The position numbers and the translations under genes were made by a program. The notes under the pieces are model-generated. The model did no database searches, was not told where the DNA came from, and worked only from the letters and a program-made list of their open reading frames with translations. A stretch of 26,430 nt of DNA. Origin: Guillardia theta CCMP2712. Lineage: Eukaryota; Cryptophyceae; Pyrenomonadales; Geminigeraceae. The DNA lies in assembly GCF_000315625.1 (NCBI RefSeq), contig NW_005434456.1, positions 45,137-71,566 on the forward strand. The letters are read 5' to 3'. This document shows positions 1 through 9,851 of the stretch, in pieces; position 1 is the stretch's first letter; each line of letters opens with the position of its first letter.

Positions 1-326
1 GATAGGATAGTATCGTGGACAACTTTACGAGGAGATGAGAGTGGAGGAGAGGAGAGTGGAGGAGAGGAGAGGAGAGTGGAGGAGAGGAGAGGAGCAGCGG
101 AGCGAAGGGTGAAGGAGAGAGAGGAGGAGAGGAGGGGAGGGGAGGGGAGAGGAGAGGGATCTCACATGGCAGGAGGATGTGCTGCAGGTGTTCCAACCAT
201 ACTTGATGGGTTCAAGTCAGTCACCAAGGGGTGGCAGAAAAGTGGGAGAGGAGGAGGATAAGAGGGAAGAGGAAGGGGAGGGAATGATGACAAGAATGAA
301 GCCGAGGAGAAGGGGAGGAGATTGTC

Positions 327-360
<34 letters not shown>

Positions 361-2106
361 TCATCGCCGCCGCCGCCACCACCAGCGTCATTGCCCCTCC
401 TACTCATGAAGAAGAGGAGAAGTTGATAGTGAACTACCGCATATCCTTGTGCGTACATCCACTCGTTGAGAAGTTCAGGAGTGTTTGACTGCAACTTGAC
501 AAGCCAGAAGAGGCAGGCGGCAAGGTGAGCGATGATGATCACGCCAAACATGAGCTGAAGGTTACAAGGAGGTGCTGTCAGATTGTTGTTCTGTTGGACA
601 TGAGACGAAACCTTGAAGAGTCGGATGATGTCCGGGTTGATGTGTACAGAGTCCTAGGATGATGGTGTGATGTCAGAATGGGTAAGAGAGGAGGGGAGGG
701 GAAGGGGGAGAGGAGGAAGAAGCGGAGGGGAGGGAAAGGGGGAGAGGAGGAAGAAGAGAAGGGGAGGGGAGGGTGAAGAGAAGAGGAGAAGAGAGAAGAA
801 GAGGAGGAGAGGAGAAGCAAGAAGATAGAGGAGGGGAGGGGAGGGATCAAGCAACAAGCTTGAATTCAATGTTGTGAAAAGTCAAGAAACAAGTGAAGTG
901 CAGCACCACCATCACCATCCTTCTCCCTCCTTCGTCTCTTTACCAAACACAGCCTCCCTCTTCCTCAACCATCTTCTTTCTCCTCCTCCTCCTCCTCCTC
1001 CTCAACAACAACAACAACAACAATAACTTATACATCATCTCACCTGCAGCACTTTCAAACCCTTGTGATTCATCAGTTTGAACATCCGGAGCAATCTCAA
1101 CAGTCTGAGCGGCTGTTTCAACAAGTCAGTCACATCGAGAGGGTTGTTGATACAATGCACATAAGGTTATCAAGGAGAATGAGAGGGAGGAGGAGACGAG
1201 AGAAAGTGACGTCGAGGAGGAGCGGAGCTGCTGCAGGAGGAGCAAAGGGAAGAGTAGAGGTAGGCGCAAAAGGAAGACGGGAGAGGGAGAGGGAGAGGGA
1301 GAGGGAGAGGGAGAGGGAGAGGGAGAGGGAGAGGGAGAGGGAGGGGGAGAGGGAGAGGGAGAGGGAGAGGGAGAGGGAGTGCGGTTCTTATTCTCTCACC
1401 TTGATCAAACGCACAAACTTCAACGAGGTCCCGTCACTCGATGCTTTGGCGACTTGCACGCCATTCACGCACTCTCTGTGTGGGAGGTCAGGAGAGGGAG
1501 AAGAGAAAAGAATGTGCGGGAGGAGAAGATGGAAAAGGGAGGGGGAGAGGAAGTGAGGAGGAGAAAGCAAATCAGAGGAGGAAAATGAATGGAAGAGCAG
1601 GGAGAGGGAGGAGAAGAGATGTGCCTGCTTGAAAATTCAATCCATGAGACAGGAATGCTGGTCACCAGATCGAAGGTAAGCTGCAACAAGCATCAACATC
1701 CCCTCCTTCTGCTGCTCCTCCTGTCCCCTCCCCTTCATTACAGGTCTTCACTCCTTGCTAAGAACTCTCCCACCTCCTCCCTCCTCTCCCATCTCCTCTG
1801 CACAACCTGCCCCGAGCTGAAGTAATCCCACGCAATCCCTTGGAACGTGGTCACGAGGCCCCCACCGACAAACCTGAGCAACAAGGATGAGAGAAGGGAG
1901 AGGGAGGGAGGGAGGGGAGGGAGGGAGAGAGAGGGAGAGGGAGAGAGGGAGGGGAGGAATCAGGCTGTCTTTGCGTCTTCCTTACCTTCCAATGAGGAAG
2001 TTGAAGCAAATATCCATCATGAAGTACGTGTCCACCAGCAGATCCCACACAAATAGGGGGTTCTATGTTATGTCGTCACGATTTTTCTGTGACTTCCCTT
2101 TCCTCT

Positions 2107-2167
<61 letters not shown>

Positions 2168-3669
2168 GCTTCTCTTCTCCTCCTCTCACCTGGCAGGGGT
2201 CCGTATCCCACAGGAACGCCAGCCTGCTTCACGGTCACTTTCATCGCCTGCAGCGTCTCGGGAGACCCGAAGGGAGTGACGATAATGGTGTAGCTGAGAA
2301 ACGCAGCTGAGATGAGGATGACGTAGAGGGCGAACTGAGACGAGGGATGGATGGCAGACCCTATTCAACCTCGAGTTACTCCCAGACCAGCTCCCCGTCC
2401 TCGATCCCTGTCTTCCCTTTGCACACTTCCTCCTCCTCTCCCGCACCTTCGGCTCTCGTCCGGTGAAACTCATGCGCGTTGTCATCTCTGTCAACCGTCA
2501 TGACGGTCTTGAACCAGATCCTGCAGGCCCGTGACCCAAAGCTCTGTCATCCTCCGCTCACACAGACCGTATCCTCGTCATTAGCCTCGGGTCCCTTCGC
2601 TTGACCATCGTCTTGTCCTGATACCAAGAACCATAAAATCGCTATCATCATCTTTCCGTTCACCATCATCGTTAAATCTACCTCCTCCCCTCCTCTCTCC
2701 TCCCACCCGACCCTTTCCTCATCGTTACAACCCTTTCCTCCTTTCCTCCACTTGATCATCATAGTTTCCATCCTCCTCATCTTGTAGCAACCGCACCTTG
2801 AGAATATTCTTCTTCCACTGCCCCAGCACGTTTCGTTGCGACGAGTCGAAGACCCGGTGCCCCGAACCCTCTGCATGCTCCAATCACTCACAGCCCATCA
2901 GCAGAAAAGTTGCAGACCTTGGCTCATCATCTCGTGCTGCAGGGACTGAAGTGCAAAGGCAAAGTCTGACATATCCTTGTTGTCGATGAAGACAAACTTG
3001 CGATGATCCTGGAGGATCGGCTCAGTCAGCTGCGGCTACCCCACAAGAAAGATCACCACAGCTCCTTGATCTTTCATGACCTTGAGAGACATCGTGTTCT
3101 GATTCAGGATAGCGCGATCGACGATGTCGATGACTGAAATCTCCTGCGCAGTCTCCTTCACTGAACCCGTCCGTTGGCAGTAAACCCCGCTACCTCGATC
3201 GGCGCGGAGTCGTTCTTGGTTCCCTTATTTGCCTCTATCTGTTCGATGCAGAACAAGTGCAGACGCAGCTTGAAGAAGACTTGATACACATGCCGCTCGT
3301 TGCCCACCGTCTCGGTCACCCTCCATCGGTTGGAATACTCTAGTGAAGGAGGAAGGTAGGGGGGAGGGTCAAACTCACTCACACTAGAGTTCTCATCCTT
3401 ACCATGCTCGCCATTGGGAGAAATCTGGGAGACGAAGTTCAAAGGAGTTCGCCTGTTACGCCTGGGACTCTGCAAGGGTAAGGAAGATGGTGAGGAAGAA
3501 GGCGAGAGGAGAGGTAACGAGGTGAACGGACATGCGTGCTGGTGTCTTGCGCTGCTGACTCAATGGCTTCATTCCCTGACGGTGAGAGTGAGTTGCGCTC
3601 CGTTGCTCTTGCCATGTCATCACCGTTTTCAAAGTTTCGGAAGGCATCTCGGAAGACAATCTTGGCCAT
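1..3669 (-). CDS. Voltage-gated / cyclic-nucleotide-type (CNG/HCN/EAG-like) cation channel, 3' end beyond left edge
   Basis: Exons in transcription order: 3669-3532, 3469-3403, 3339-3194, 3155-3081, 3029-2918, 2870-2797, 2543-2447, 2360-2190, 2062-1986, 1873-1807, 1680-1625, 1475-1400, 1112-1044, 653-438, 201-166 and 22 to beyond 1. Phases agree at all junctions except 2190/2062. About 245 cytosolic residues precede S1, which starts after the pre-S1 motif IHPSS and reads FALYVILISAAFLSY. S2 is WDLLVDTYFMMDICFNF, which resembles the conserved S2 of CNG/HCN channels. The S2-S3 linker is GGLVTTFQGIAWDYF and S3 is TFDLVTSIPVSWIEF. S4 has six basic residues spaced by three (FVRLIK then PLRLLRLLRMFKL). 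S5 is LMFGVIIIAHLAACLFWLVK, preceded by INPDIIRLFK. The selectivity filter and any cyclic-nucleotide domain lie outside the window, so ion preference and ligand are unknown. The start at 3669 is tentative; an exon-like stretch (3740-3692) lies just upstream. Plasma-membrane localisation is inferred from the family. Confidence 0.85.
310..386. repeat. CAC/CAT/CGC triplet tract in channel intron
   Basis: Consecutive runs of CAC, CAT and CGC triplets lie between the S5 exon and the short turret exon of the channel gene. They are intronic in the model. Confidence 0.85.
664..850. repeat. Purine-rich GGGGA/GAGGA low-complexity tract
   Basis: Nearly pure purine on the plus strand, so pyrimidine on the channel's coding strand. 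It sits within the intron between the S4 and S5 exons. A similar purine tract covers about 40-160. Confidence 0.85.
1279..1379. repeat. GAGAGG hexanucleotide microsatellite
   Basis: About 100 nt of near-perfect GAGAGG units. They lie inside the channel intron that separates the two halves of the S4 voltage sensor. Confidence 0.95.
2104..2166. repeat. CTGT tetranucleotide microsatellite
   Basis: About 15 CTGT units with one CCGT interruption, in the channel intron between the S1 and S2 exons. Confidence 0.95.
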
Positions 3670-3739
3670 AGGTGGTCTCAGCGGGCAGTCAACCTATCTC
3701 CCTGCATCTCCTGCCGCTTCTTGTTGGTGGCTGGAAACA

Positions 3740-4756
<1,017 letters not shown>

Positions 4757-5623
4757 ATGGTTTTGCAGAGTTGGCCTACCCTCAATCGACGTTATGCAGC
4801 ATGGCGGTACAGGCTGGCAGTGGTAAAATCTCAATCTGAGCATTGGTGGCGGGGAAATTGGGGTTTCTACAAAGCATTGAAGAAAGTTGTACACAGCAAG
4901 TGGAAATACAAAGTTCAGATTCAAGTGTTTATGAGATGGTGCCGGCAGAAACGGCTGATACACTTGCAGTCCAACAGTGATGCGCGAGAAAGTGGTCAGC
5001 AAGAGCAGAACTCAGCTAAAGAAAGGCCTAGGAACGATATCATGAACTCAAAGCAAGGTATCCACACCTGAACAGCCAATGCATTGCTGAGCTCGTGGTT
5101 TCTTCGAACAGAATATCGGCAAGAAGCAGAGACTCGCGATTCGAAGGACTATGTTGAAAGGAACCAAGCAGTACAATCGACTTTAAGTTCTTCTATTCGG
5201 GACAAAGCACAGTTTTTTGCATACGCCTGGCAATTCTGTAATGTGATTGAAAGCGACAAGGACATGTCAAGTGCAAGAGGTTGGCACGAACAGGATCGAA
5301 CACACGACAGCCCTTCTAGCGACTCTCATCGAGTTTCCAATAACAGCAGGTCATCGCAGGAGGAGAGGTTGGAGAGGTCAAGGACAGGTGAGGAAGGGAC
5401 AGACAGCAAGAACGCCAGACAGTTTGCAAGGGAGGCTCTTCATCTGATGCTGGGATGTCTTGTCGAGGCCTGGAAATGCTCGACCATGAATGCCGATCTC
5501 TTTCGGTACGGCCATGTCCTTTTCACCCTCGTTCGATTGACGTACATCATATCAGGCATAAGTGGTTTGCACTTGTCGTCAGGCTTTTATCTTTCAAGCT
5601 CACACAAGGTCATTCAAACATGA
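4757..5623 (+). CDS. Trp-rich helical protein, possibly Sfi1/centrin-binding-like
   Basis: Two exons are proposed, 4757-5057 and 5112-5623, with a 54-nt GT-AG intron whose phase matches (phase 1), giving about 270 residues. The ATG at 4757 has A at -3 and G at +4; an in-frame ATG sits 3 nt upstream. An acceptor-like TTTTGCAG ends at 4768, so an upstream exon is also possible. Four hydrophobic-x-x-Trp patterns are spaced through the protein: RRYAAWRYRL and VFMRWCRQKRL in exon 1, AQFFAYAWQF and CLVEAWKC in exon 2. They are separated by Ser/Arg/Gln-rich polar sequence. Short helices with an aromatic and Trp recall Sfi1-type centrin-binding repeats, but spacing is irregular and I do not claim the family. 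The last ~35 residues are less coding-like, and an unrecognised intron could end the protein earlier. It converges on the 97-residue membrane-protein gene, with 140 nt between the stop codons. Confidence 0.45.
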
Positions 5624-5763
5624 CAGCATTGTAAATCATTGTACTCGAATGCCAATGTAATAATGATTTAGCAAGGACAAAACAATCTATATGGATATTA
5701 CTTGATAGTATACAGTCATAACACAGGATAAACATTTTACATGACGTTGTTCTCTCCAAGTCG

Positions 5764-6203
5764 TTACCCTCGTTGCATACACATCTCATGATACGGTTGG
5801 TTGGTGGGCAAGGGTCTGTGGTATACACTTGCACTTGAGAGCATGAGATAGCTCCCGCTCTCGTTGAACGCCAGAAAGAATTCTTCTGCTTCCAAGTGAA
5901 CCTCTGAAAACAAGCTGCACCTGAGATCAATTGAGAAGGCACAAGAACTGCGCATCTACATACGTGTGTGTGTATGCCATTGCGATCAGAGTGAAGGCCG
6001 TCACTGCCAACTGACATGAAAATACGCACGTCAGTTCGACAAGGACCCTTTAGGTGGATACACACCAGGATCACAATATCTCCAATGTCCAAGACAAGAT
6101 CCCTGCAATCATCGTCATCTCATGCTGCATGCACAAAGAGAGCAGCTCACTGGAGGCTTGCTGACAGGATGCCATTGCTCAGCCCCTCAACGCAAGACTC
6201 CAT
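5764..6203 (-). CDS. 97-residue single-pass membrane protein, four exons, unknown function
   Basis: Exons 6203-6151, 6102-6066, 6010-5964 and 5920-5764 are separated by GT-AG introns of 48, 55 and 43 nt. Phases 2, 0 and 2 all match, giving exactly 97 codons plus TAA. The ATG at 6203 is the first after an in-frame stop. An N-terminal polar segment of ~25 residues is followed by one hydrophobic stretch, DIVILLAVTAFTLIAMAY, across the exon 2/3 junction (about residues 25-43). The C-terminal ~50 residues are soluble, with an acidic start (VHLEAEEFF) and a His/Pro/Cys-rich end (YHRPLP, HEMCMQRG). No signal-peptide cleavage motif is evident. I do not recognise the family. The intron agreement makes this a real gene in my view, although each exon is too short to stand out alone. 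Confidence 0.75.
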
Positions 6204-6927
6204 TGACAATTGGGAGGAGGATGATCAGTTGGATTCAAAAGTGAAGACCGATTCAAAACTCAAACGCTGGCTTTCATGGATCCAAGTATGCACTGAGTTA
6301 TCATCATTCCCTTCCAGTACCTGTAGGAGTAATCAGTAAGTGAGTGAAAGCTGAGTATTCATCGTCAATTATCCAATCATCTCATGTAATAATTAGCGCT
6401 CCTTCTACATAATCTGACTTGAGTCAAATCAAATCGACTTGTCTTCCACATTTTGTTGAACTAGCTCATCCGCAGTCATCTTTTCCCTCTATCTCCCCAT
6501 GACTACATTTTGGTCTTTTTGAAATCAGGTAACACAACACTCAATTCTCTTTCATCCTCTGAAACCATCCATTCTTTTGCTCCCTTGGCACCCCCCTTCA
6601 GATACCTGTCTCGCTCGCTTTCCTCCTCCTCCTCCTCCTCCTCCTCTGTCTCCCTTCTATCGTCCCGCACCCGTCATGTCCCTTTACTGCCCATTTTGCT
6701 TCACTACCCACCCCTCTTCAGGTAACACAAGTCGTGTCGAAGGAGGGGTTCTCCCGGCCTCCCTAATTGCGCCTCACAATTTACGTCTCTTCAGGACACA
6801 TGTAACGACTGTAACGGAAATCGTTTCAAAACTTGTTGAACCGTTACATCGGTAATTTTTTAATTTTGATATCCGACAGGGAATGGTCAAACTTTGAAAC
6901 CTGCGAGTAGAGCCTTGCGGCGGCAGC
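6204..6927. other. Intergenic region, divergent side of the small membrane-protein gene
   Basis: No gene seen. It holds CTC triplets at about 6623-6652 and ordinary sequence otherwise. The AACGG-containing element near 6796-6853 is listed separately. It lies between a minus-strand start (6203) and a possible plus-strand start (6928), so it may hold promoters for both. Confidence 0.5.
6796..6853. promoter_or_regulatory. Clustered GTAACGG/CCGTTAC (Myb-type) motifs
   Basis: Within 60 nt there is GTAACGA, then GTAACGG, then inverted CCGTTAC followed by CGGTAA, ending about 75 nt before the ATG at 6928. AACGG is the core bound by R2R3/3R-Myb factors. The function here is inferred from the motif only. 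Confidence 0.35.
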
Positions 6928-7145
6928 ATGGCGGAGGCGAGCAGCTGCTGTCTGTGTGAGGTAACTGATCGGACGAGGACGAGGAAATGGACGAGGACGA
7001 GGACGAGAACGAGAACGAGAAAGAGGATAGTAAGATAGAGGTACTAAGTTCTCACGAGAAGACATTCAAGGAATCGCTGAACGCGAATCCGCGATGCAAG
7101 GGTTGTTATTCCATGAATTATGGCGCCCAGTCTTGCCCTGCCTGA
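6928..7145 (+). CDS. Possible small acidic Cys-rich protein
   Basis: The ATG at 6928 has A at -3 and G at +4 and reads MAEASSCCLCE, followed directly by GTAACT, a possible donor at 6961. In another frame an acidic run (DEDEDENENE) leads to HEKTFKESLNANPR and a Cys cluster, CKGCYSMNYGAQSCPA, then TGA at 7143-7145. An intron from 6961 to one of several GAG acceptors in the GACGAG repeat (for example just before 7002 or 7026) would join the two in phase. A 52-residue single-exon product starting at 6987 is the alternative. The two CxxC-like clusters suggest zinc binding but match no family I know. Confidence is low because the model rests on short sequence and repeats. It converges on the minus-strand gene ending at 7269. 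Confidence 0.3.
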
Positions 7146-7268
7146 AAGGCGAAGTAGAGTAGCAGTAGATTGCTGTCACGGTTGGATTGCCAGGTCCCGA
7201 GGGACCGCGACAATCGTAGCCTAGCTGGAGGATTCAGTGAAGATCATATTGTTTTACGATGAATTGAA

Positions 7269-7671
7269 TTAGATAAGCATTGATGACGTCACTTCCTCGA
7301 ATCCCAGTCGTGCGACATGCGTGAGTGATTTCTCACCATCTCGTTGTTTCATGAGAGTTAAATCTGAAATGGTCACAGAACTTGGTACTGAAACTTTGAT
7401 GCTCGGAATCAAGATATCTGACTTGATGTCATTCCGCCTCGCAAATCCCTTCCAAACATTTCCTGTTTGTTGTACCATCATGTACAGGGAGTAAGTCCCC
7501 CTCTTTGACCTGTTCCATTCAAAACGTACCTTGATTTTCGTGCACGATTTCAAACCAATCCCTTTGGAATCGGTCTTCTGGCTGTAGTGTGTAAGTGCTT
7601 GCTTCAGAAGAAGTTGTTTGGGATGATTTTCCTTTCAGCGGGTACCATGACATGTTCTTTGACGTTTATGT
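7269..7671 (-). CDS. Unknown protein, 3' exons (5' end unresolved)
   Basis: The last two exons are well supported: 7581-7530 (PEDRFQRDWFEIVHENQ) and 7462-7269 (starts NVWKGFARRNDIKSD, ends VTSSMLI before TAA). A 67-nt GT-AG intron with donor GTACGT joins them in matching phase 1. A short exon 7671-7646 (INVKEHVM) joins through a 64-nt intron in phase 0. Upstream exons probably lie around 7672-7800, where the minus strand has a frame containing GFVYVMIVEQVSTLLN, but I could not join it. The visible protein is polar and basic, with alternating hydrophobics (DILIPSIKVSVPSSVTISDL) typical of a beta-rich domain. No family is recognised. Minus-strand codons show a clearer RNY bias than the competing plus-strand frames. 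Confidence 0.5.
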
Positions 7672-7852
7672 CTCACATGGCTCTGTTTTCTTGGTGACTG
7701 GGAATTCTATTGTTTTCCATTTGTAGGGGGTAAGGAGAGGGAAGTGCTATGTTCAACAATGTGCTGACTTGCTCAACAATCATGACGTACACGAAGCCCG
7801 AGGTGGGAGAGAGGGTGAGTTGTTGACTCGTCTTGAATGATGGAGTTGTGAG

Positions 7853-8837
7853 ATGGAAATGGTTCAGATGGTAAAGCAAGCTCACGATGCAAGGACGTCG
7901 TCTTGTTCTGAACATGCCATTAATGTGCAGTGCTGCATCTGCAAGAGATTACAAGATGATATATCATGCGCTTTGTGCTGCAAAAGGCGGACAGATGAGA
8001 AGAAATTCAAGAAGGTGATGAAAGAGGGAGACATAGGTGTGGGAAGGGGTTGTAGTAAGGTGATGCGATGTCAGGAAATTGCAGAAGCTTTGGAAGGGCA
8101 TAGGAGGAACCTGAAGCAAGCCATTGTCATCCTGGAGAATGCGAGGGTACGAGCCCCAATCTTTATCTCTCTGCATTCTTGAATGATTGAGGTTGACAAG
8201 AATGTCTTGGAGCCAACATACAAGAGGAAATTGGACAAAATTTTCGCAAACATCTTTCTCTGCCTTGATGACCCGGTTCGTGCAACCTGGTTGGCGTTCA
8301 CCTCACATCAAGGATCACAGGAACTTTGTCATTCTCTTCAAGACCAGATACAAAGTAAAGTTATTCTAGCTTTATGGAAGTGATGCGATGACTATACATT
8401 GCAGGATGCTTCTCTGAAGACAAGTCGTTGGATGCCAGGCAAACTGAGTCAGTACTGGAAGTGTCCGTCGTTTAACCTTTCAACCATCAGTCCAGCTGCA
8501 AATGCAGAATGGATGAGCATTCCTGTGTCAATTTGTGCAGATCAAATCACCAAGTCAGGTACACTCGATGAGATTCTCTTGCTTTCGTTCCAACAAATAA
8601 CACATTGTTCGCAGCTGCCATATCTCTTCGAGAAAGCGGCCTCGAGCACCTCAACGTGTCATGCAATGCAAAGCTGAGAAAGATTGCTGTGAAGGTGACG
8701 AGAGTCATGGCAAAGAATAAGTAATTGATTCTTTTGCGTTGCAGCAACTCTGTGAAATACCAACTTTGAAGAGTTTGAATTGCACAGATTGTCCGCTTCT
8801 GCTCTATCCTCCTAGAGAAGTGAAGGCACTATCCTAA
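7853..8837 (+). CDS. Leucine-rich-repeat-like protein, six exons, 242 residues
   Basis: Exons 7853-8014, 8075-8146, 8192-8359, 8405-8558, 8615-8694 and 8745-8837 give 242 codons plus TAA. Introns are 60, 45, 45, 56 and 50 nt and all phases match. The third donor (AAA|GTTATT) is weak. The start ATG has G at -3 and +4. Near the N-terminus are paired cysteines (CCICKRLQDD, then SCALCCKRR) that could bind zinc. A charged helical middle follows (EIAEALEGHRRNLKQAIVIL), then LDKIFANIFLCLDDPVRATW. The C-terminal ~50 residues are LRR-like: SGLEHLNVSCNAKLRKI, then LKSLNCTDCPLLLYPP, the pattern LxxLxCxxCPxL. Such repeats usually form protein-binding surfaces; no partner or catalytic domain is visible. 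The gene is divergent from the minus-strand gene at 7269-7671. A larger N-terminus is possible. Confidence 0.65.
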
Positions 8838-9851
8838 ATGTGTGCACCACGATGACTACTTAATAGCAGATAATCGACAGAGGAGAGTATTACCTCATGA
8901 AGTACCTGAGAATGGTTTGAACTGCTTGCTCTTATACAGTTCTAGAGCATGACTCTCGTTTCAAAGGTGCAATCTCAACAAAATCTTCTCTGGTTCTTCA
9001 GATGATTCATGGTGCTTGACACCATGATAAGTTTAGGATCAATCTATCGTAATTCTTCTCCATCTCCACACCCTCTCTGGCTATCCATCCCCATCCTCTC
9101 CCTCCGCACCGCTTCATCTCACCGTCGCACCGCAAACAATTTTGTCGGAGTAGAATCTGTTTTTAAAAATTGTTTTAACACATAAAATCTCAAAGTATCT
9201 ATATAACTGATGTGGTACACCTGATGTCCTTGAATTTAAAATTGGGGTCAACAACATTGTAACTCATGCTACACAAACTAAATTAAAACTATTTTTGACA
9301 TCCTTCATTCAATTATAAAGGTTTTTTGATTATATATGGTACGCATCTTGACATCTTGTTTTTTAAAACAGCTGGTTTTCACTTCAAAAACTATTTTTTT
9401 TCGGGGTTTTAGTAATTTAAAGATCCCCTTTTCTTTACTTGGAGGCCCCCAGAATTGTAGGGTTTGTTTTCATCACAAATTCAAATTGTTCACTAATATT
9501 TCAAAATATTCAGCCAAATTTAAACTTTTCAAAAGCATATGGACTCAACGGATCGCAACGGATCATTTTATAATCGAAGTTTTAACATACCCCTCCTCTT
9601 AAAGGCCGACTACCCCCAGTCCCTCCAATTACTACCCCTGTTTCCGAAACTACCCCTTTGCCATGATCGTTTTGATCCTGGACGTTTTCTCTACCCCCCC
9701 AAGACCCTTTGAGTACCCCATCGATGAACAGCTATCGTATCGCTGGATCCCAAGGAAGCACCCCCTACCCCCTGGTTTACACATACTACCCACCCTTTCT
9801 CCTACCACAAACCCAACAAAACCGAACCCTACCGACTCCGTCAAGGTCGCC
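8838..9851. other. Intergenic spacer with AT-rich island
   Basis: No gene supported. From about 9140 to 9600 the sequence is clearly more AT-rich than its surroundings, with many A/T runs. No terminal inverted repeats or transposase frame were noticed. The last ~250 nt before the perilipin-like start are pyrimidine-rich with repeated TACCC. Confidence 0.55.
9608..9792. promoter_or_regulatory. TACCC-repeat region upstream of perilipin-like gene
   Basis: TACCC or TACCCC occurs about seven times (for example near 9611, 9633, 9651, 9692, 9714, 9766 and 9787), within 60-245 nt of the proposed ATG. The reverse complement, GGGTA, recurs upstream of the EML-like gene. Promoter function is inferred. 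Confidence 0.3.

Noticed and set aside
3030-3080. In-frame TAG (3036-3038) inside the channel N-terminal coding frame, suggesting a pseudogene or recoding
   Set aside because: A 51-nt GT-AG intron (3080 to 3030 on the minus strand) removes it in perfect phase 0 and fits the short introns elsewhere.
7608-7814. Plus-strand frame resembling a TIR domain start (FFDVYVSHGS, then YVQQCADLL)
   Set aside because: The first segment overlaps a phase-consistent minus-strand exon chain with better codon pattern. The TIR resemblance is limited to a few residues, and the plus-strand pieces do not chain upstream.
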